In this document: positions 18,033-26,633 of the stretch, piece by piece | Numbering within the stretch: the first letter of the stretch is position 1 | Layout: the number at the start of each line of letters is the position of its first letter | From: Paenibacillus radicibacter | Lineage (GTDB): Bacteria; Bacillota; Bacilli; Paenibacillales; NBRC-103111 | Direction: 5' to 3' | Length of the DNA stretch: 64,000 nucleotides | Assembly: GCF_024721995.1 (NCBI RefSeq) | Contig: NZ_JANQBC010000004.1 | Span: 124,001 to 188,000 of the forward strand | Position numbers and translations under genes: made by a program | Notes under the pieces: generated by a model | What the model saw: the letters and a program-made list of their open reading frames with translations, nothing else | Database searches by the model: none | Told to the model about the DNA's origin: nothing

Positions 18033-18338
18033 ATGTATCGTAATCCCGAAGTAAGACGCAGTAAAATGGTTGCCGCAAGCGCGTATCTTCTATTCTTCAT
18101 TCCTCTACTAATCGCAAGACATAACCGATACGCCATGTATCATTGCAATCAAGGACTTGTTCTATTCCTAACATTCCTCGCCTGTAATGTGTTTCTCACT
18201 TTAATTCCAGTCATCGGTTGGGTACTCATACCCATTCTCAATATCGCCTTCATCTGCCTTGCCATCTTCGGCATATTAAATGCAATTGGCGGTGTCATGC
18301 GTCCGCTGCCGATCATCGGCAAACTCTCTTTTATCTAA
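18033..18338 (+). CDS. Tic20/DUF4870-like small membrane protein
   Basis: 101 residues from the ATG at 18033, six bases after GAGGTG; a GTG nine bases earlier is inside that site. Three hydrophobic spans with a conserved FFIPLLIARHNRYAMYHCNQ loop, as in Tic20-like/DUF4870 proteins. A paralogue lies at 40690-41013 with the same FFIPLL-A-YA-YH-NQGL pattern and a matching IPVIGWVLIPI span. It is divergent from the 17497 gene. Function unknown. Confidence 0.7.
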   Translation: MYRNPEVRRSKMVAASAYLLFFIPLLIARHNRYAMYHCNQGLVLFLTFLACNVFLTLIPVIGWVLIPILNIAFICLAIFGILNAIGGVMRPLPIIGKLSFI

Positions 18339-18343
18339 ATAGT

Positions 18344-18373
18344 TTGACAACCCCTCTCAACTAGTGTGATAAT
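18344..18373 (+). promoter_or_regulatory. Sigma-A promoter for the aldolase-like gene
   Basis: TTGACA (18344-18349), 18-bp spacer, GATAAT (18368-18373) with a TGT extension. A GGGAGAGGGG ribosome site and the ATG at 18422 follow. Confidence 0.75.
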
Positions 18374-18421
18374 AGTTGCTAAAAAATAACGCCGGATAAC
18401 CCGGGAGAGGGGCATTAATCA

Positions 18422-19378
18422 ATGAAGCAATATGATCACAAGATTATTGATTGTACGATTCGCGACGGAGGACTCACAAACAACTGGGACTTTAGTGTTG
18501 AGTTTGTTCAAGACATGTACAAAGGATTAAGCGCCGCTGGCGTTGAGTATATGGAAATCGGGTACAAAAACTCACCAAAACTCTTAAAAGGCGCACCCGC
18601 TGGACCTTGGCGTTTTCTTGATGAAGGCTTTCTAAGAGAAGTGCTTCCTCAAAAAACAGATACAAAACTATCTGCTCTAGTTGACATTGGTCGTGTGGAT
18701 GAGAATGATATTCTACCACGTGAAGAGTCAATGCTAGATATGATTCGCGTTGCTTGTTACAATCATGACCTCGACAAAGGTCTTGAGCTTGTGAAGAAGT
18801 TCCACAACATGGGATATGAGACTTCCCTTAACATCATGGCACTCTCTCACGTTATGGAAAATGATCTGAATGAAGCTTTCATCGCGATCAACAACAGCCC
18901 TGTTGATGTTGTGTATATCGTTGATTCCTACGGTTCTATGGATCACAAAGACGTGGACTACATGGTAACGAAGTTCCAACGCTTGATTCCGGAGAAAACG
19001 CTTGGGGTACATATGCATAACAACATGCAGCTTGCCTTCTCCAACACGATTGTAGGTGCCGACAAGGGCGTAACTTTCCTAGATTCCTCTGTCTATGGTA
19101 TGGGTCGTGGTGCAGGAAACTGTACAACAGAATTACTCGTATCCTATTTGAAAAATCCACGTTATGATGTTAAGCCTGTTCTTGATATTATTGAAAAGCA
19201 TATGATCGCCATGCGTGAGAAAATCGAGTGGGGCTACCTCATTCCTTACATGATCGCTGGTGTACTAGATGAACATCCACGCACTGCAATCGCGCAGCTT
19301 GCGTCTGAGGATCGCAACAAATTCTCCGAGTTCTACGATAAACTAACGAATACGGAAATCATTGTTCCTTCAAAATAA
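18422..19378 (+). CDS. DRE-TIM family aldolase/lyase-like protein
   Basis: 318 residues with the HMGL-like TIM barrel. The metal-site Asp is in IIDCTIRDGG (about residue 14), and the HxH metal ligands are in LGVHMHNNMQLAFSN (about 197-199). GMGRGAGNCTTELL is the conserved loop of this group, which includes 4-hydroxy-2-oxovalerate aldolase. There is no acylating aldehyde dehydrogenase or other catabolic gene next to it, so the aromatic-degradation role is not supported. It is a single-gene unit with its own promoter and terminator. The substrate is unknown. Confidence 0.78.
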   Translation: MKQYDHKIIDCTIRDGGLTNNWDFSVEFVQDMYKGLSAAGVEYMEIGYKNSPKLLKGAPAGPWRFLDEGFLREVLPQKTDTKLSALVDIGRVDENDILPREESMLDMIRVACYNHDLDKGLELVKKFHNMGYETSLNIMALSHVMENDLNEAFIAINNSPVDVVYIVDSYGSMDHKDVDYMVTKFQRLIPEKTLGVHMHNNMQLAFSNTIVGADKGVTFLDSSVYGMGRGAGNCTTELLVSYLKNPRYDVKPVLDIIEKHMIAMREKIEWGYLIPYMIAGVLDEHPRTAIAQLASEDRNKFSEFYDKLTNTEIIVPSK

Positions 19379-19400
19379 CGCTAAACCTAATCATAAATTT

Positions 19401-19446
19401 AAGCCTTGCCTTTATTTTCTGTATAATAAGGGTAAGGCTTTTCTTA
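19401..19446 (+). terminator. Terminator of the aldolase-like gene
   Basis: Long imperfect stem (AAGCCTTGCC... with ...GGTAAGGCTT, 19401-19440) ending in TTCTT. Confidence 0.75.
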
Positions 19447-19513
19447 TTTAGCCACATAGTTTGATCAGACTTCCCAAATACTACATAAAGCTGTTTAAAG
19501 GGGGCTACTTACC

Positions 19514-20215
19514 TTGAGTAAAATATTAATCGTTGAAGACGAAACGAAAATTGCACGTGTTCTGCAATTGGAATTGCAATATGAAGGCTATGAGGTCGGT
19601 CATGCAGAAGATGGACGTAAAGGGCTTGAGATGGCGCAAGGAGGCGATTGGGATCTCATTCTCTTAGATATCATGCTGCCGGAACTCAGCGGCCTAGAAG
19701 TACTGCGTAGGGTTCGACAGACCAATACAACTGTACCTGTTATTCTGCTTACCGCGCGTGATGCTGTTCCAGATCGGGTATCGGGCCTTGATCAAGGCGC
19801 GAATGATTATGTCACGAAACCTTTTGCCATTGAAGAATTATTGGCTCGCATTCGTAATTTACTGCGCATCACAACTAAGATTACTTCTGCGGAGTCTGAT
19901 CAATACTTAACGGTCGATGACTTGCAGATGAATCCACGCAGCCGTGAAGTGACGCGTGCCGGTAATTCCATTGAACTAACGCCTAAGGAGTTCGAGCTTC
20001 TTCATTACTTAGTTGAGCACAAGGGTGAAGTGCGTACACGTGAGGACATCATTTCCGATGTGTGGGGCTATGACTTTGTTGGGGATACGAACATTGTGGA
20101 TGTCTACATCCGTTATTTGCGTCAAAAAATTGAGAAGGGCTTCCCTACCAAGATCATTCACACGCTGCGCGGTGTCGGTTATCTCATAAAGGATAGTGAC
20201 GGGAATGAGTCTTAA
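19514..20215 (+). CDS. OmpR-family response regulator (ArlR/YkoG-like)
   Basis: 233 residues from a TTG start with AAAGGGGG nine bases ahead. Receiver domain: ILIVEDE, phosphoacceptor Asp in LILLDIMLPELSG (about residue 53), Lys in NDYVTKPFAIEELLARI. The C-terminal winged helix has VDVYIRYLRQKI and HTLRGVGYLI. The following kinase gene overlaps its end. A triple 11-bp repeat after the kinase gene is a candidate binding site. Confidence 0.9.
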   Translation: MSKILIVEDETKIARVLQLELQYEGYEVGHAEDGRKGLEMAQGGDWDLILLDIMLPELSGLEVLRRVRQTNTTVPVILLTARDAVPDRVSGLDQGANDYVTKPFAIEELLARIRNLLRITTKITSAESDQYLTVDDLQMNPRSREVTRAGNSIELTPKEFELLHYLVEHKGEVRTREDIISDVWGYDFVGDTNIVDVYIRYLRQKIEKGFPTKIIHTLRGVGYLIKDSDGNES

Positions 20216-21578
20216 ACTAAAGCTCACGCTCCTGCTTTCCTTTTGGCTAATCATTATTCTGATCTTGTTCAATATCTTTGTGTTCTACTTCTTCGTGAAC
20301 GCATCTGCCAATTCCGAGATCGAATTATTGCAGAAGAAAGCGGCTACGTTAATTGAGAAACGGCTACTGGACAAGCCAGAATTTTGGAAAGACCCCACGC
20401 TGATCAAAGAATTTTTACTACCTAGTGAAATGATTCGTATCATTGATAAAAACTCGAATGTGAAGCATGTCCTTGGCGCCGAAGATTCCTTAACCAACAC
20501 GCCCGCCAAATTTGCCAATCTGAATCACCCGGCTTCTTCACTCAAGTTCAATCCTTGGAAGGGCTTTGTGGTGTTTATTAAAGTCCCTATTGTGGATAAG
20601 AATAATGAGCCTGAAATTCTGGAGATGGGACGGCAACTCGAGACACTCGATAAATACATTACGATGCTGATCTCCATTCTAGCATTCGCCTCTATCGGTG
20701 CGATTATCGTCTCACTTGTAGGTGGTTATTTCTATGCGAAGATCATCTTTGATCCGATCAAAAAGCTCGCACAGACGATGGAAGCAATTCAGAAAAGTGG
20801 TACATTCCGCCGTATCGAAATCGCCTCTTCTGAGCGTCACAATGAGATTTCACAACTCGGTATGACCTTTAATGAGATGATGGGTCGCTTAGAAGAAACG
20901 TTTGAGAAACAGAAGCAATTCATTGCGGATGCTTCTCATGAGCTTCGCACACCGCTAACGATTATTGAGAGCTATGCCAACTTGCTTCGCCGCTGGGCAG
21001 CCAATGATCCCAAGCTTCGTGAAGAAGCGCTTGAGGCGATTCATTCTGAAGCCATTCGTCTGAAAGAAATGACACGCAACTTACTTACAATCATGGATAC
21101 GGATGAAGCTGAGCGTATGAAGTGGGTTCCTTTTGACTTAACAGCCCTTATTAATTCGACTGCATCATCCATTCAGCATACATTTAACCGTCCGATTCAT
21201 ACCCAATTTATCAACGACGACGATACGCCTCTAACCATGGTTGGAGACCCAGAGAAGATCAAACAATTGTTAATTATTCTCCTAGATAATGCAATAAAAT
21301 ACAGTAAAAAACCGATTCATGTCGTCGTAGAAAAAGAACAGCGCCACCTCAAGATCGAAGTGATTGATGAAGGGATTGGAATTCCAGAGGAAAGCATTCC
21401 TCGCCTTTTCGATCGGTTCTACCGGGCAGATAAAGCACGAAATCGAAAGTCCGGCGGAGTTGGCCTAGGCCTTGCTATTGCTGAGAAAATCGTCACTATT
21501 CATGAAGGAACAATCGGCTATACAAGCAAGGTTGATGTCGGCACAACTGCGACTATTCGGGTACCTAGGAAAGATTAA
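20205..21578 (+). CDS. Sensor histidine kinase (ArlS/YkoH-like)
   Basis: 457 residues from the ATG at 20205 (AAAGGA ten bases ahead; a GTG at 20196 is the alternative). Span 1 at about 8-30, an extracytoplasmic sensor of about 120 residues, span 2 at about 155-178, HAMP, then H box FIADASHELRTPLTIIESYA. ATP-binding boxes: ILLDNAIKYSK, VIDEGIGIPEE and GGVGLGLAIAEKI. It overlaps the regulator gene by 11 bases and is co-transcribed with it. Confidence 0.88.
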   Translation: MSLKLKLTLLLSFWLIIILILFNIFVFYFFVNASANSEIELLQKKAATLIEKRLLDKPEFWKDPTLIKEFLLPSEMIRIIDKNSNVKHVLGAEDSLTNTPAKFANLNHPASSLKFNPWKGFVVFIKVPIVDKNNEPEILEMGRQLETLDKYITMLISILAFASIGAIIVSLVGGYFYAKIIFDPIKKLAQTMEAIQKSGTFRRIEIASSERHNEISQLGMTFNEMMGRLEETFEKQKQFIADASHELRTPLTIIESYANLLRRWAANDPKLREEALEAIHSEAIRLKEMTRNLLTIMDTDEAERMKWVPFDLTALINSTASSIQHTFNRPIHTQFINDDDTPLTMVGDPEKIKQLLIILLDNAIKYSKKPIHVVVEKEQRHLKIEVIDEGIGIPEESIPRLFDRFYRADKARNRKSGGVGLGLAIAEKIVTIHEGTIGYTSKVDVGTTATIRVPRKD

Positions 21579-21595
21579 TTATGTAAGCATTTGTA

Positions 21596-21628
21596 TTTTT
21601 AATCACTTTTTAATCGGTTTTTAATAAA
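21596..21628. promoter_or_regulatory. Three tandem 11-bp repeats between the kinase and NlpC/P60 genes
   Basis: TTTTTAATCAC, TTTTTAATCGG and TTTTTAATAAA follow each other at exactly 11-bp spacing (21596, 21607, 21618). This is the phasing of PhoB/OmpR-type sites. They lie about 70 bp before a TGC-TATACT extended -10 (21698-21703) of the cell-wall hydrolase gene. Confidence 0.6.
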
Positions 21629-21746
21629 AGCTCTGAAACCCGCGCCACGCCCAGATTTCACTCATTTTTGTTAAAAATACCCTGGGAATTCATTTGCTAT
21701 ACTTGGGTTGTTCGAAAAGACAACTAGACGCCCCAGGAGGTACCAA

Positions 21747-22379
21747 ATGAATACAACTACGAAAACAACGATGATGAATAGATGGGCAAAGCGCATTACT
21801 GTACTAACTATCAGTTTTACGATTGCTTTCTCCGGTATGTTCGTAGCTTTACCAGGATCAGCAAACGCTAAAGCAGCTGAGAAGAACCAAACAGAATCGA
21901 AAGCTAAAGCGAAGAATGACACTACTAATAAAACCAGCTCTGCTGATAAGACAGCAGCTAAACAAGATACAGTCGCAGACGTTGCATACAGCAGCAACAC
22001 AAGCCAAGTCGATCAATTATTGAAACATGCGGCGAAATACTTGGGCACACCTTATAAATTCGGTGCTTCCGCTAACCAAACCAAAACGTTTGACTGCTCT
22101 AGCTTCACCCTTCAAATGTTTAAAAAATTTGGCGTGAAGCTAGAGCGTACAGCTCGTGCACAAGCGAAGCAAGGTAAATATGTTGCACGTAAGAATTTGC
22201 AGAAAGGTGATCTTGTATTCTTCAAAATCCCTTCCCGTCCGTATGATGTTGGACATGTTGGTATCTATGTTGGTAACAACACGATGATCCACGCTTCTGG
22301 TTCCAAAGGTGTTACGTACTCCAAGATTACTGGATATTGGGACAAGAACTACCAAACTGCACGTCGTGTTGCCCTATAA
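21747..22379 (+). CDS. Secreted NlpC/P60 peptidoglycan endopeptidase
   Basis: 210 residues from the ATG at 21747 with AGGAGG at ideal spacing; upstream open frame rejected. Signal peptide: basic start, hydrophobic ITVLTISFTIAFSGMFVAL, cleavage probably after SANA. A Lys/Ala/Thr-rich linker reaches about residue 85. The NlpC/P60 domain (about 90-210) carries the catalytic Cys in FDCSSFTLQMF, His in VGHVGIYVG and the third polar residue in MIHAS. It cuts D-gamma-Glu-diaminopimelate-type bonds in stem peptides. There is no SH3 or LysM anchor. The adjacent two-component system and phased repeats suggest its regulation. Confidence 0.9.
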   Translation: MNTTTKTTMMNRWAKRITVLTISFTIAFSGMFVALPGSANAKAAEKNQTESKAKAKNDTTNKTSSADKTAAKQDTVADVAYSSNTSQVDQLLKHAAKYLGTPYKFGASANQTKTFDCSSFTLQMFKKFGVKLERTARAQAKQGKYVARKNLQKGDLVFFKIPSRPYDVGHVGIYVGNNTMIHASGSKGVTYSKITGYWDKNYQTARRVAL

Positions 22380-22432
22380 TCATTCGTATTCATAGATAAC
22401 TTCTCATAGATGATAGAATAGATTTTCAAACC

Positions 22433-22467
22433 GAAAGAGCTCATGCTGCTGAAGCATGGGCTCTTTT
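22433..22467 (+). terminator. Terminator of the NlpC/P60 gene
   Basis: 13-14 bp stem (GAAAGAGCTCATGC with GCATGGGCTCTTT) and TTTTTC. Confidence 0.85.
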
Positions 22468-22568
22468 TCATGTCTATTTTTAAATAACTAGTACGTATAA
22501 TTAGCCCCTATTCAGGCAATGCTTGCAAATAGATAGATTAATAGATTCATATAAAGGAGCTACTCCTA

Positions 22569-23321
22569 ATGAAACGATCCTTTGCATTCATAACATGTCT
22601 AATCATTACATTGCTCGTCATATGGAACAAGCAAGCAGCTGAAACCTCACAACCAATTGAACGAACTCCAACGCAAGATTTAACGATACTCATGGGGCAG
22701 TCTAAGCCTCTTATCGATAACAGCATTACACCCGCGAATATCACAGCGAAGCTAGGTGTAACTTACCAAACCTATAAGAGTATATCCGATCTTGAAACAC
22801 AAGGCGCGAAATTATGTACACAATTTAAGCTTCCTACAGGCATGCTATCTGAAGAAGAGGGACATCCTACTTATACATGTACGAAGCAAATAGATCCGAT
22901 GGAAATTACACTTAAAGTCGTTGGAATGTCTGATAATCAATCCTATTTACTGGTAAAAGGTACATCGTTACACACAGAGGGTATGCAGCCATTACTCCAA
23001 TGGATTGATCAAGCGGATCACATACTGTTAGGTGAGAAGATTCAGGGGAAGTGGAACTTTCTTGTTAAGGGATTACAAATTCAAGATGTGAACACAGCTT
23101 CAACTGTACTCTCACAAATTGAGGATCAATTCCAAGCGACAGAAGTTGAGCGTTATGCCGATAATCGTAGTGTTGTTATTTCGTATGACACCAAATTATT
23201 GAATGAAGTCGTTCACAGCGGTAACAAACCCGTCAAACTTCAAGTATCTATGCACTTAGATTCGCAGTCGAACAATTGGTTTATTACACTAGGTACACCA
23301 ATGATCACAGGAGAATTCTAA
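22569..23321 (+). CDS. Exported protein, possibly YwmB-like
   Basis: 250 residues with an N-terminal signal or anchor (FAFITCLIITLLVIW). The mature part alternates strands and helices (SYLLVKGTSLHTEGMQPLL, HILLGEKIQGKWNFLVKG, ATEVERYADNRSVVISYDT), recalling the YwmB/DUF1779 family. Length is also close to that family. I did not find a decisive motif. It lies 18 bp before the glycosyltransferase gene, so it may belong to that operon. GGAG precedes the ATG. Confidence 0.6.
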   Translation: MKRSFAFITCLIITLLVIWNKQAAETSQPIERTPTQDLTILMGQSKPLIDNSITPANITAKLGVTYQTYKSISDLETQGAKLCTQFKLPTGMLSEEEGHPTYTCTKQIDPMEITLKVVGMSDNQSYLLVKGTSLHTEGMQPLLQWIDQADHILLGEKIQGKWNFLVKGLQIQDVNTASTVLSQIEDQFQATEVERYADNRSVVISYDTKLLNEVVHSGNKPVKLQVSMHLDSQSNNWFITLGTPMITGEF

Positions 23322-23339
23322 CAGATCGGAGCAACCATC

Positions 23340-24551
23340 ATGTCAGTCACCCCATCTACGTATCGGGATAAAGGAAAGTACTTGATCATTATCGTTCTCT
23401 TACTCGGACTATTCCTTCGTCTGCATTATATTGCGAATACGGAATTCGAACCTGTGAACTGGGATCAGAAAAACTACACGAACATGGCGATTCAAATTAT
23501 CGAAAAAGGCATCTATGGCTACCTGCGTGAAGAATCCAATACACTTGTAACCCCGGGATTTCCTATATTCCTTGTTGGGGTTTTCTCTATATTCGGCTAC
23601 TCCGATATTCAGGAAACACACATGATTGTGCGTTATATCCATGCCTTTATGTCCATCATATATATGTGGCTCATTTATCGCATTGGCCAAGAGCTATTTA
23701 ATCGACCAACTGGATTATTAGCCGCTTTATGTGCAGCGGTTTATGGCACATATGTATGGATGGCCTCACTCATCTTAACAGAGACGATCTTCCTGACGAG
23801 TTTCTTAGCACTCCTCTATTTTCAAGTACGAATACTGAAATACAATCACTTTCTGGATCATATTTGGGGCGGAATCCTTCTTGGCATCACTGTCCTCATC
23901 AGACCTAATGCCATAATCATTGCGGCTACACCTTATATCTTCCTTATGATTCGTCACAGGCGGATTTTATTTCGGCAAATCATATGGGGTGTCAGTACCT
24001 TTGCCGTTGTAATGCTTCCGTGGTGGATTCGCAATATAATTACGTTCCATGAACTCATACTTGTCTCCAAAGGCGGCTCCGCCAATCCTTTCTTAGGCGG
24101 TACAGACCCTTACTTAAAAGGGACAATTCCTTGGAACAATATTAAACCAGAAGATGAGATGGCAGAGGGTATTCGACGGGTCAAGGAAGGCTTTCGAACT
24201 GATCCATGGTTATGGATCAAGTGGTATACCATCGGCAAGATCAATAATATGTTCATCAAGACGATGTACCTCGGACCTTATCCGAGCTTCGTACCTTATT
24301 GGTATGAGAAATGTTTAAAGGGTCTCCATTACGCACTTGTCTACTTCGGCTTCGCAGGCGGTTTCTTGGCATCCTTCTGGAATCGAAATGCGCTGTTCCT
24401 GTATATTAATTTCTTGCTATTCCTTGGTGTGCAATTGCTCTTCATCCCTGAGGCGCGCTATACCATTGGGATGATGCCGTTTCTCATGATCCTATGTGCG
24501 TATCTTGCGCAGCTTGTCTGCCGCGGTGTTGTGCATTTAGTCAGAAGGTAA
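23340..24551 (+). CDS. GT39/PMT-2-type membrane glycosyltransferase
   Basis: 403 residues with about ten membrane spans. The first extracytoplasmic loop has the acidic EPVNWDQKNYTNMA motif, placed where GT-C enzymes carry the catalytic Asp. FLRLHYI, GLLAALCAAVYGTYVWMASL and TETIFL are typical of the dolichyl-phosphate-mannose/ArnT-like family. It would transfer a sugar from a polyprenyl-phosphate carrier outside the membrane. The next gene encodes the matching polyprenyl-phosphate sugar synthase type. Confidence 0.8.
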   Translation: MSVTPSTYRDKGKYLIIIVLLLGLFLRLHYIANTEFEPVNWDQKNYTNMAIQIIEKGIYGYLREESNTLVTPGFPIFLVGVFSIFGYSDIQETHMIVRYIHAFMSIIYMWLIYRIGQELFNRPTGLLAALCAAVYGTYVWMASLILTETIFLTSFLALLYFQVRILKYNHFLDHIWGGILLGITVLIRPNAIIIAATPYIFLMIRHRRILFRQIIWGVSTFAVVMLPWWIRNIITFHELILVSKGGSANPFLGGTDPYLKGTIPWNNIKPEDEMAEGIRRVKEGFRTDPWLWIKWYTIGKINNMFIKTMYLGPYPSFVPYWYEKCLKGLHYALVYFGFAGGFLASFWNRNALFLYINFLLFLGVQLLFIPEARYTIGMMPFLMILCAYLAQLVCRGVVHLVRR

Positions 24552-24561
24552 GGAGGCACCT

Positions 24562-25272
24562 ATGTCTACACTCATTATTATTCCTGCCTATAACGAAGAA
24601 GGTTCCATTCACTCGGTTATTCACGCCATTAAGCGCACACATCCCGAAGTCGATATTGTCGTCATTAATGATGGTTCACGAGATCGTACAGTCCAAATCG
24701 CTGAAGCAACCGGACTTGCGCATGTGATCACCATGCCCGTCAACGTCGGTATTGGTGGTGCGATGCAGACTGGCTACTTGTATGCACTTCGTCATGGTTA
24801 TGATATTGCCGTACAGATGGATGCAGACGGACAGCATGATCCCGAATATTTGGCTCCACTCCTCCGAGGTATTGAAAGTGGAGAAGCAGATTGCATGATT
24901 GGATCGCGTTTTGTGGAGAAAACCGAATACCGCTCCAGCCTTTCACGCCGAATTGGTATCCTCTTCTTCTCTTGGCTCATCTCGATTAGCACGAAGAAGC
25001 GATTTACAGATCCGACTTCTGGATTTCGCGCTGCGAATCGCCAGGTGATCGAAGTGTTCTCCAATTATTACCCGGATGATTACCCGGAAGTGGAAGCCAT
25101 CGTCTTGTTGGAACGGCTGGGCTTCAACGTTAAGGAGGCTTCTGTCTTGATGCATAGCCGTGAGACGGGGATGTCCTCCATTACACCCATTAAATCTGTG
25201 TATTACATGCTCAAAGTATCACTGTCCGTACTTATGACCTTACTGCGAACGCGTAGGAGAGCTAAAGCATGA
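24562..25272 (+). CDS. GT2 family glycosyltransferase (polyprenyl-phosphate sugar synthase-like)
   Basis: 236 residues, GT-A fold. IIIPAYNEEGSIHSV at the N-terminus, VINDGSRDRT, and the metal-binding DADGQHDPEY (about residues 93-102). C-terminal basic tail, no membrane span, as in dolichol-phosphate mannose synthase-like enzymes. It probably loads a sugar onto undecaprenyl phosphate for the preceding GT-C enzyme. AAGGAGG precedes the ATG. The next gene overlaps as ATGA. Confidence 0.85.
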   Translation: MSTLIIIPAYNEEGSIHSVIHAIKRTHPEVDIVVINDGSRDRTVQIAEATGLAHVITMPVNVGIGGAMQTGYLYALRHGYDIAVQMDADGQHDPEYLAPLLRGIESGEADCMIGSRFVEKTEYRSSLSRRIGILFFSWLISISTKKRFTDPTSGFRAANRQVIEVFSNYYPDDYPEVEAIVLLERLGFNVKEASVLMHSRETGMSSITPIKSVYYMLKVSLSVLMTLLRTRRRAKA

Positions 25273-25625
25273 TTATTTTTCGTATATCGATCGCATTCTG
25301 TTTGGTGTTCTTAATTATCGTTATTGAGCTTATACGCCGCAAAAAGCTGGAGGAGCGCTATTCGATCCTCTGGTTTGTTGTGGGTATTATTATGTTGATT
25401 CTGTCCTTGTTCCCAAGGATGCTCGAGCAGATTGCGCGACTTCTTCATGTCGTATATGCGCCCTCCGTACTCTTTTTCCTCGGGTTCATATTCTCGCTTA
25501 TCATTATCTTGCATCTAACAACCGTCATCTCACGTATGCATCGCAAAATGACCCGCCTCATTCAAGAGGTCGCTTTACTTAAACGCGAACAAGAAGATAT
25601 GGATCCTGTAAACAAAAAAACCTGA
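25269..25625 (+). CDS. DUF2304 membrane protein
   Basis: 118 residues with three spans (about 3-21, 33-52, 68-90) and the DUF2304 pattern ERYSILWFVVGIIMLILSLF. A basic C-terminal coiled helix follows. This family regularly accompanies DPM-like GT2 genes, as here with a 4-base overlap. Probably an accessory of the lipid-linked glycosylation step. Confidence 0.83.
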   Translation: MIIFRISIAFCLVFLIIVIELIRRKKLEERYSILWFVVGIIMLILSLFPRMLEQIARLLHVVYAPSVLFFLGFIFSLIIILHLTTVISRMHRKMTRLIQEVALLKREQEDMDPVNKKT

Positions 25626-25645
25626 TCGATTATGCGACAGGTTTG
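25617..25645. terminator. Hairpin at the end of the DUF2304 gene, terminator mainly for the minus strand
   Basis: AAACCTG / CAGGTTT stem (25618-25624, 25638-25644). The T7 run lies on the minus strand, so it best serves the small minus-strand gene at 25662-25802; it overlaps the DUF2304 stop. Confidence 0.6.
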
Positions 25646-25661
25646 TAAGCAAGCCTCTATG

Positions 25662-25802
25662 TTAGTCCCCGTTCCCTACTTTTTCTACAATATGTTTAGA
25701 AGGTACCGGCTGTAATGGTACCGTTATATATTGATAAATAATGCCAAAGAAAATTAAACATATTAAGATGATCCCCACATAACTCCATACGTGTCTTTTC
25801 AA
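25662..25802 (-). CDS. 46-residue single-span membrane protein
   Basis: Starts at TTG (25802) ten bases after AGGAGG and ends TAA at 25662. Sequence layout: basic KRHVW start, hydrophobic YVGIILICLIFFGIIYQYI, then a polar tail (VPSKHIVEKVGNGD). It has its own terminator hairpin on the same strand. The good ribosome site, membrane-helix pattern and terminator argue for a real gene. Function unknown. Confidence 0.55.
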   Translation of the reverse strand: MKRHVWSYVGIILICLIFFGIIYQYITVPLQPVPSKHIVEKVGNGD

Positions 25803-25967
25803 AATTCGATGTCCTCCTACAAACTTGTCGACTGAAAAGGTAGCTATCCACCTACAAAGTTACATCATTCGACTTATTTCCGCACCGAAAAGTAAATCAG
25901 TAAACACCGCATATTTTTTGCGCTATGAGGGGTATTTCGTTGATCTTTAATTGCGTTAATCTTTGGT

Positions 25968-26633
25968 TTAATTCTTCGTATCTACCCAACCCTTACGATG
26001 GGCATAAATCGCAAGTTGTGTGCGATCTTCCAGAGAACATTTCATAAGTAGGTTGCTGACATGTGTCTTCACCGTCTTAATACTAATAAACAACGCGTCC
26101 GCAATGTCTTTGTTCGTCTTCCCGTCCGCGATAAGGGTTAGAACTTCTTTCTCACGGAGCGTCAAACCTTCCGTATCATCTTGCTGGGTTGTACGCTGTC
26201 TAAGTCCACGTGTAAGCGCAAGTGAAATCTCAGAATTCATTGTGGGGATGCCCTGTGCTGCGTTCTCAATGACGCGAATAAGTTCATCGGAGGAGACCGT
26301 TTTGAGCACATAGCTCAACGCTCCCGCTTCCACTGCTTTCACGACCTTATCTTCTTCAAGGAACGATGTTAGCATAATGATATGAATATCCGGGAATCTG
26401 CTACTCATCTCCCCCGTCGTCGTAATTCCATCCATCACAGGCATCGATAGATCCATTAAGACAACATGCGGTTGTTCCTCTACTTTCATTGCGGCAATCT
26501 GATTAAGCGCATCTTGTCCATTGGATGCCTCAGCAATTACTAAGAATCTGGGGTCTAGCATAATGTAAGTTTTGAGTCCCATTCTAACCATCTGATGATC
26601 ATCGACTAACATCACTCGAATTGCTGTACTCAT
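25968..26633 (-). CDS. liaR: LiaR response regulator
   Basis: 221 residues, NarL/FixJ class. Receiver with MLVDDHQMVRMGLKTYI and phosphoacceptor Asp in VVLMDLSMPVMDG (about residue 61). LuxR-type HTH at the C-terminus: LTLREKEVLTLIADGKTNKD and IKTVKTHVSNLL. The ATG overlaps the liaS stop. With liaF and liaS it forms the LiaFSR envelope-stress system, which answers lipid II-targeting antibiotics. No liaIH-like target operon is adjacent. Confidence 0.93.
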   Translation of the reverse strand: MSTAIRVMLVDDHQMVRMGLKTYIMLDPRFLVIAEASNGQDALNQIAAMKVEEQPHVVLMDLSMPVMDGITTTGEMSSRFPDIHIIMLTSFLEEDKVVKAVEAGALSYVLKTVSSDELIRVIENAAQGIPTMNSEISLALTRGLRQRTTQQDDTEGLTLREKEVLTLIADGKTNKDIADALFISIKTVKTHVSNLLMKCSLEDRTQLAIYAHRKGWVDTKN

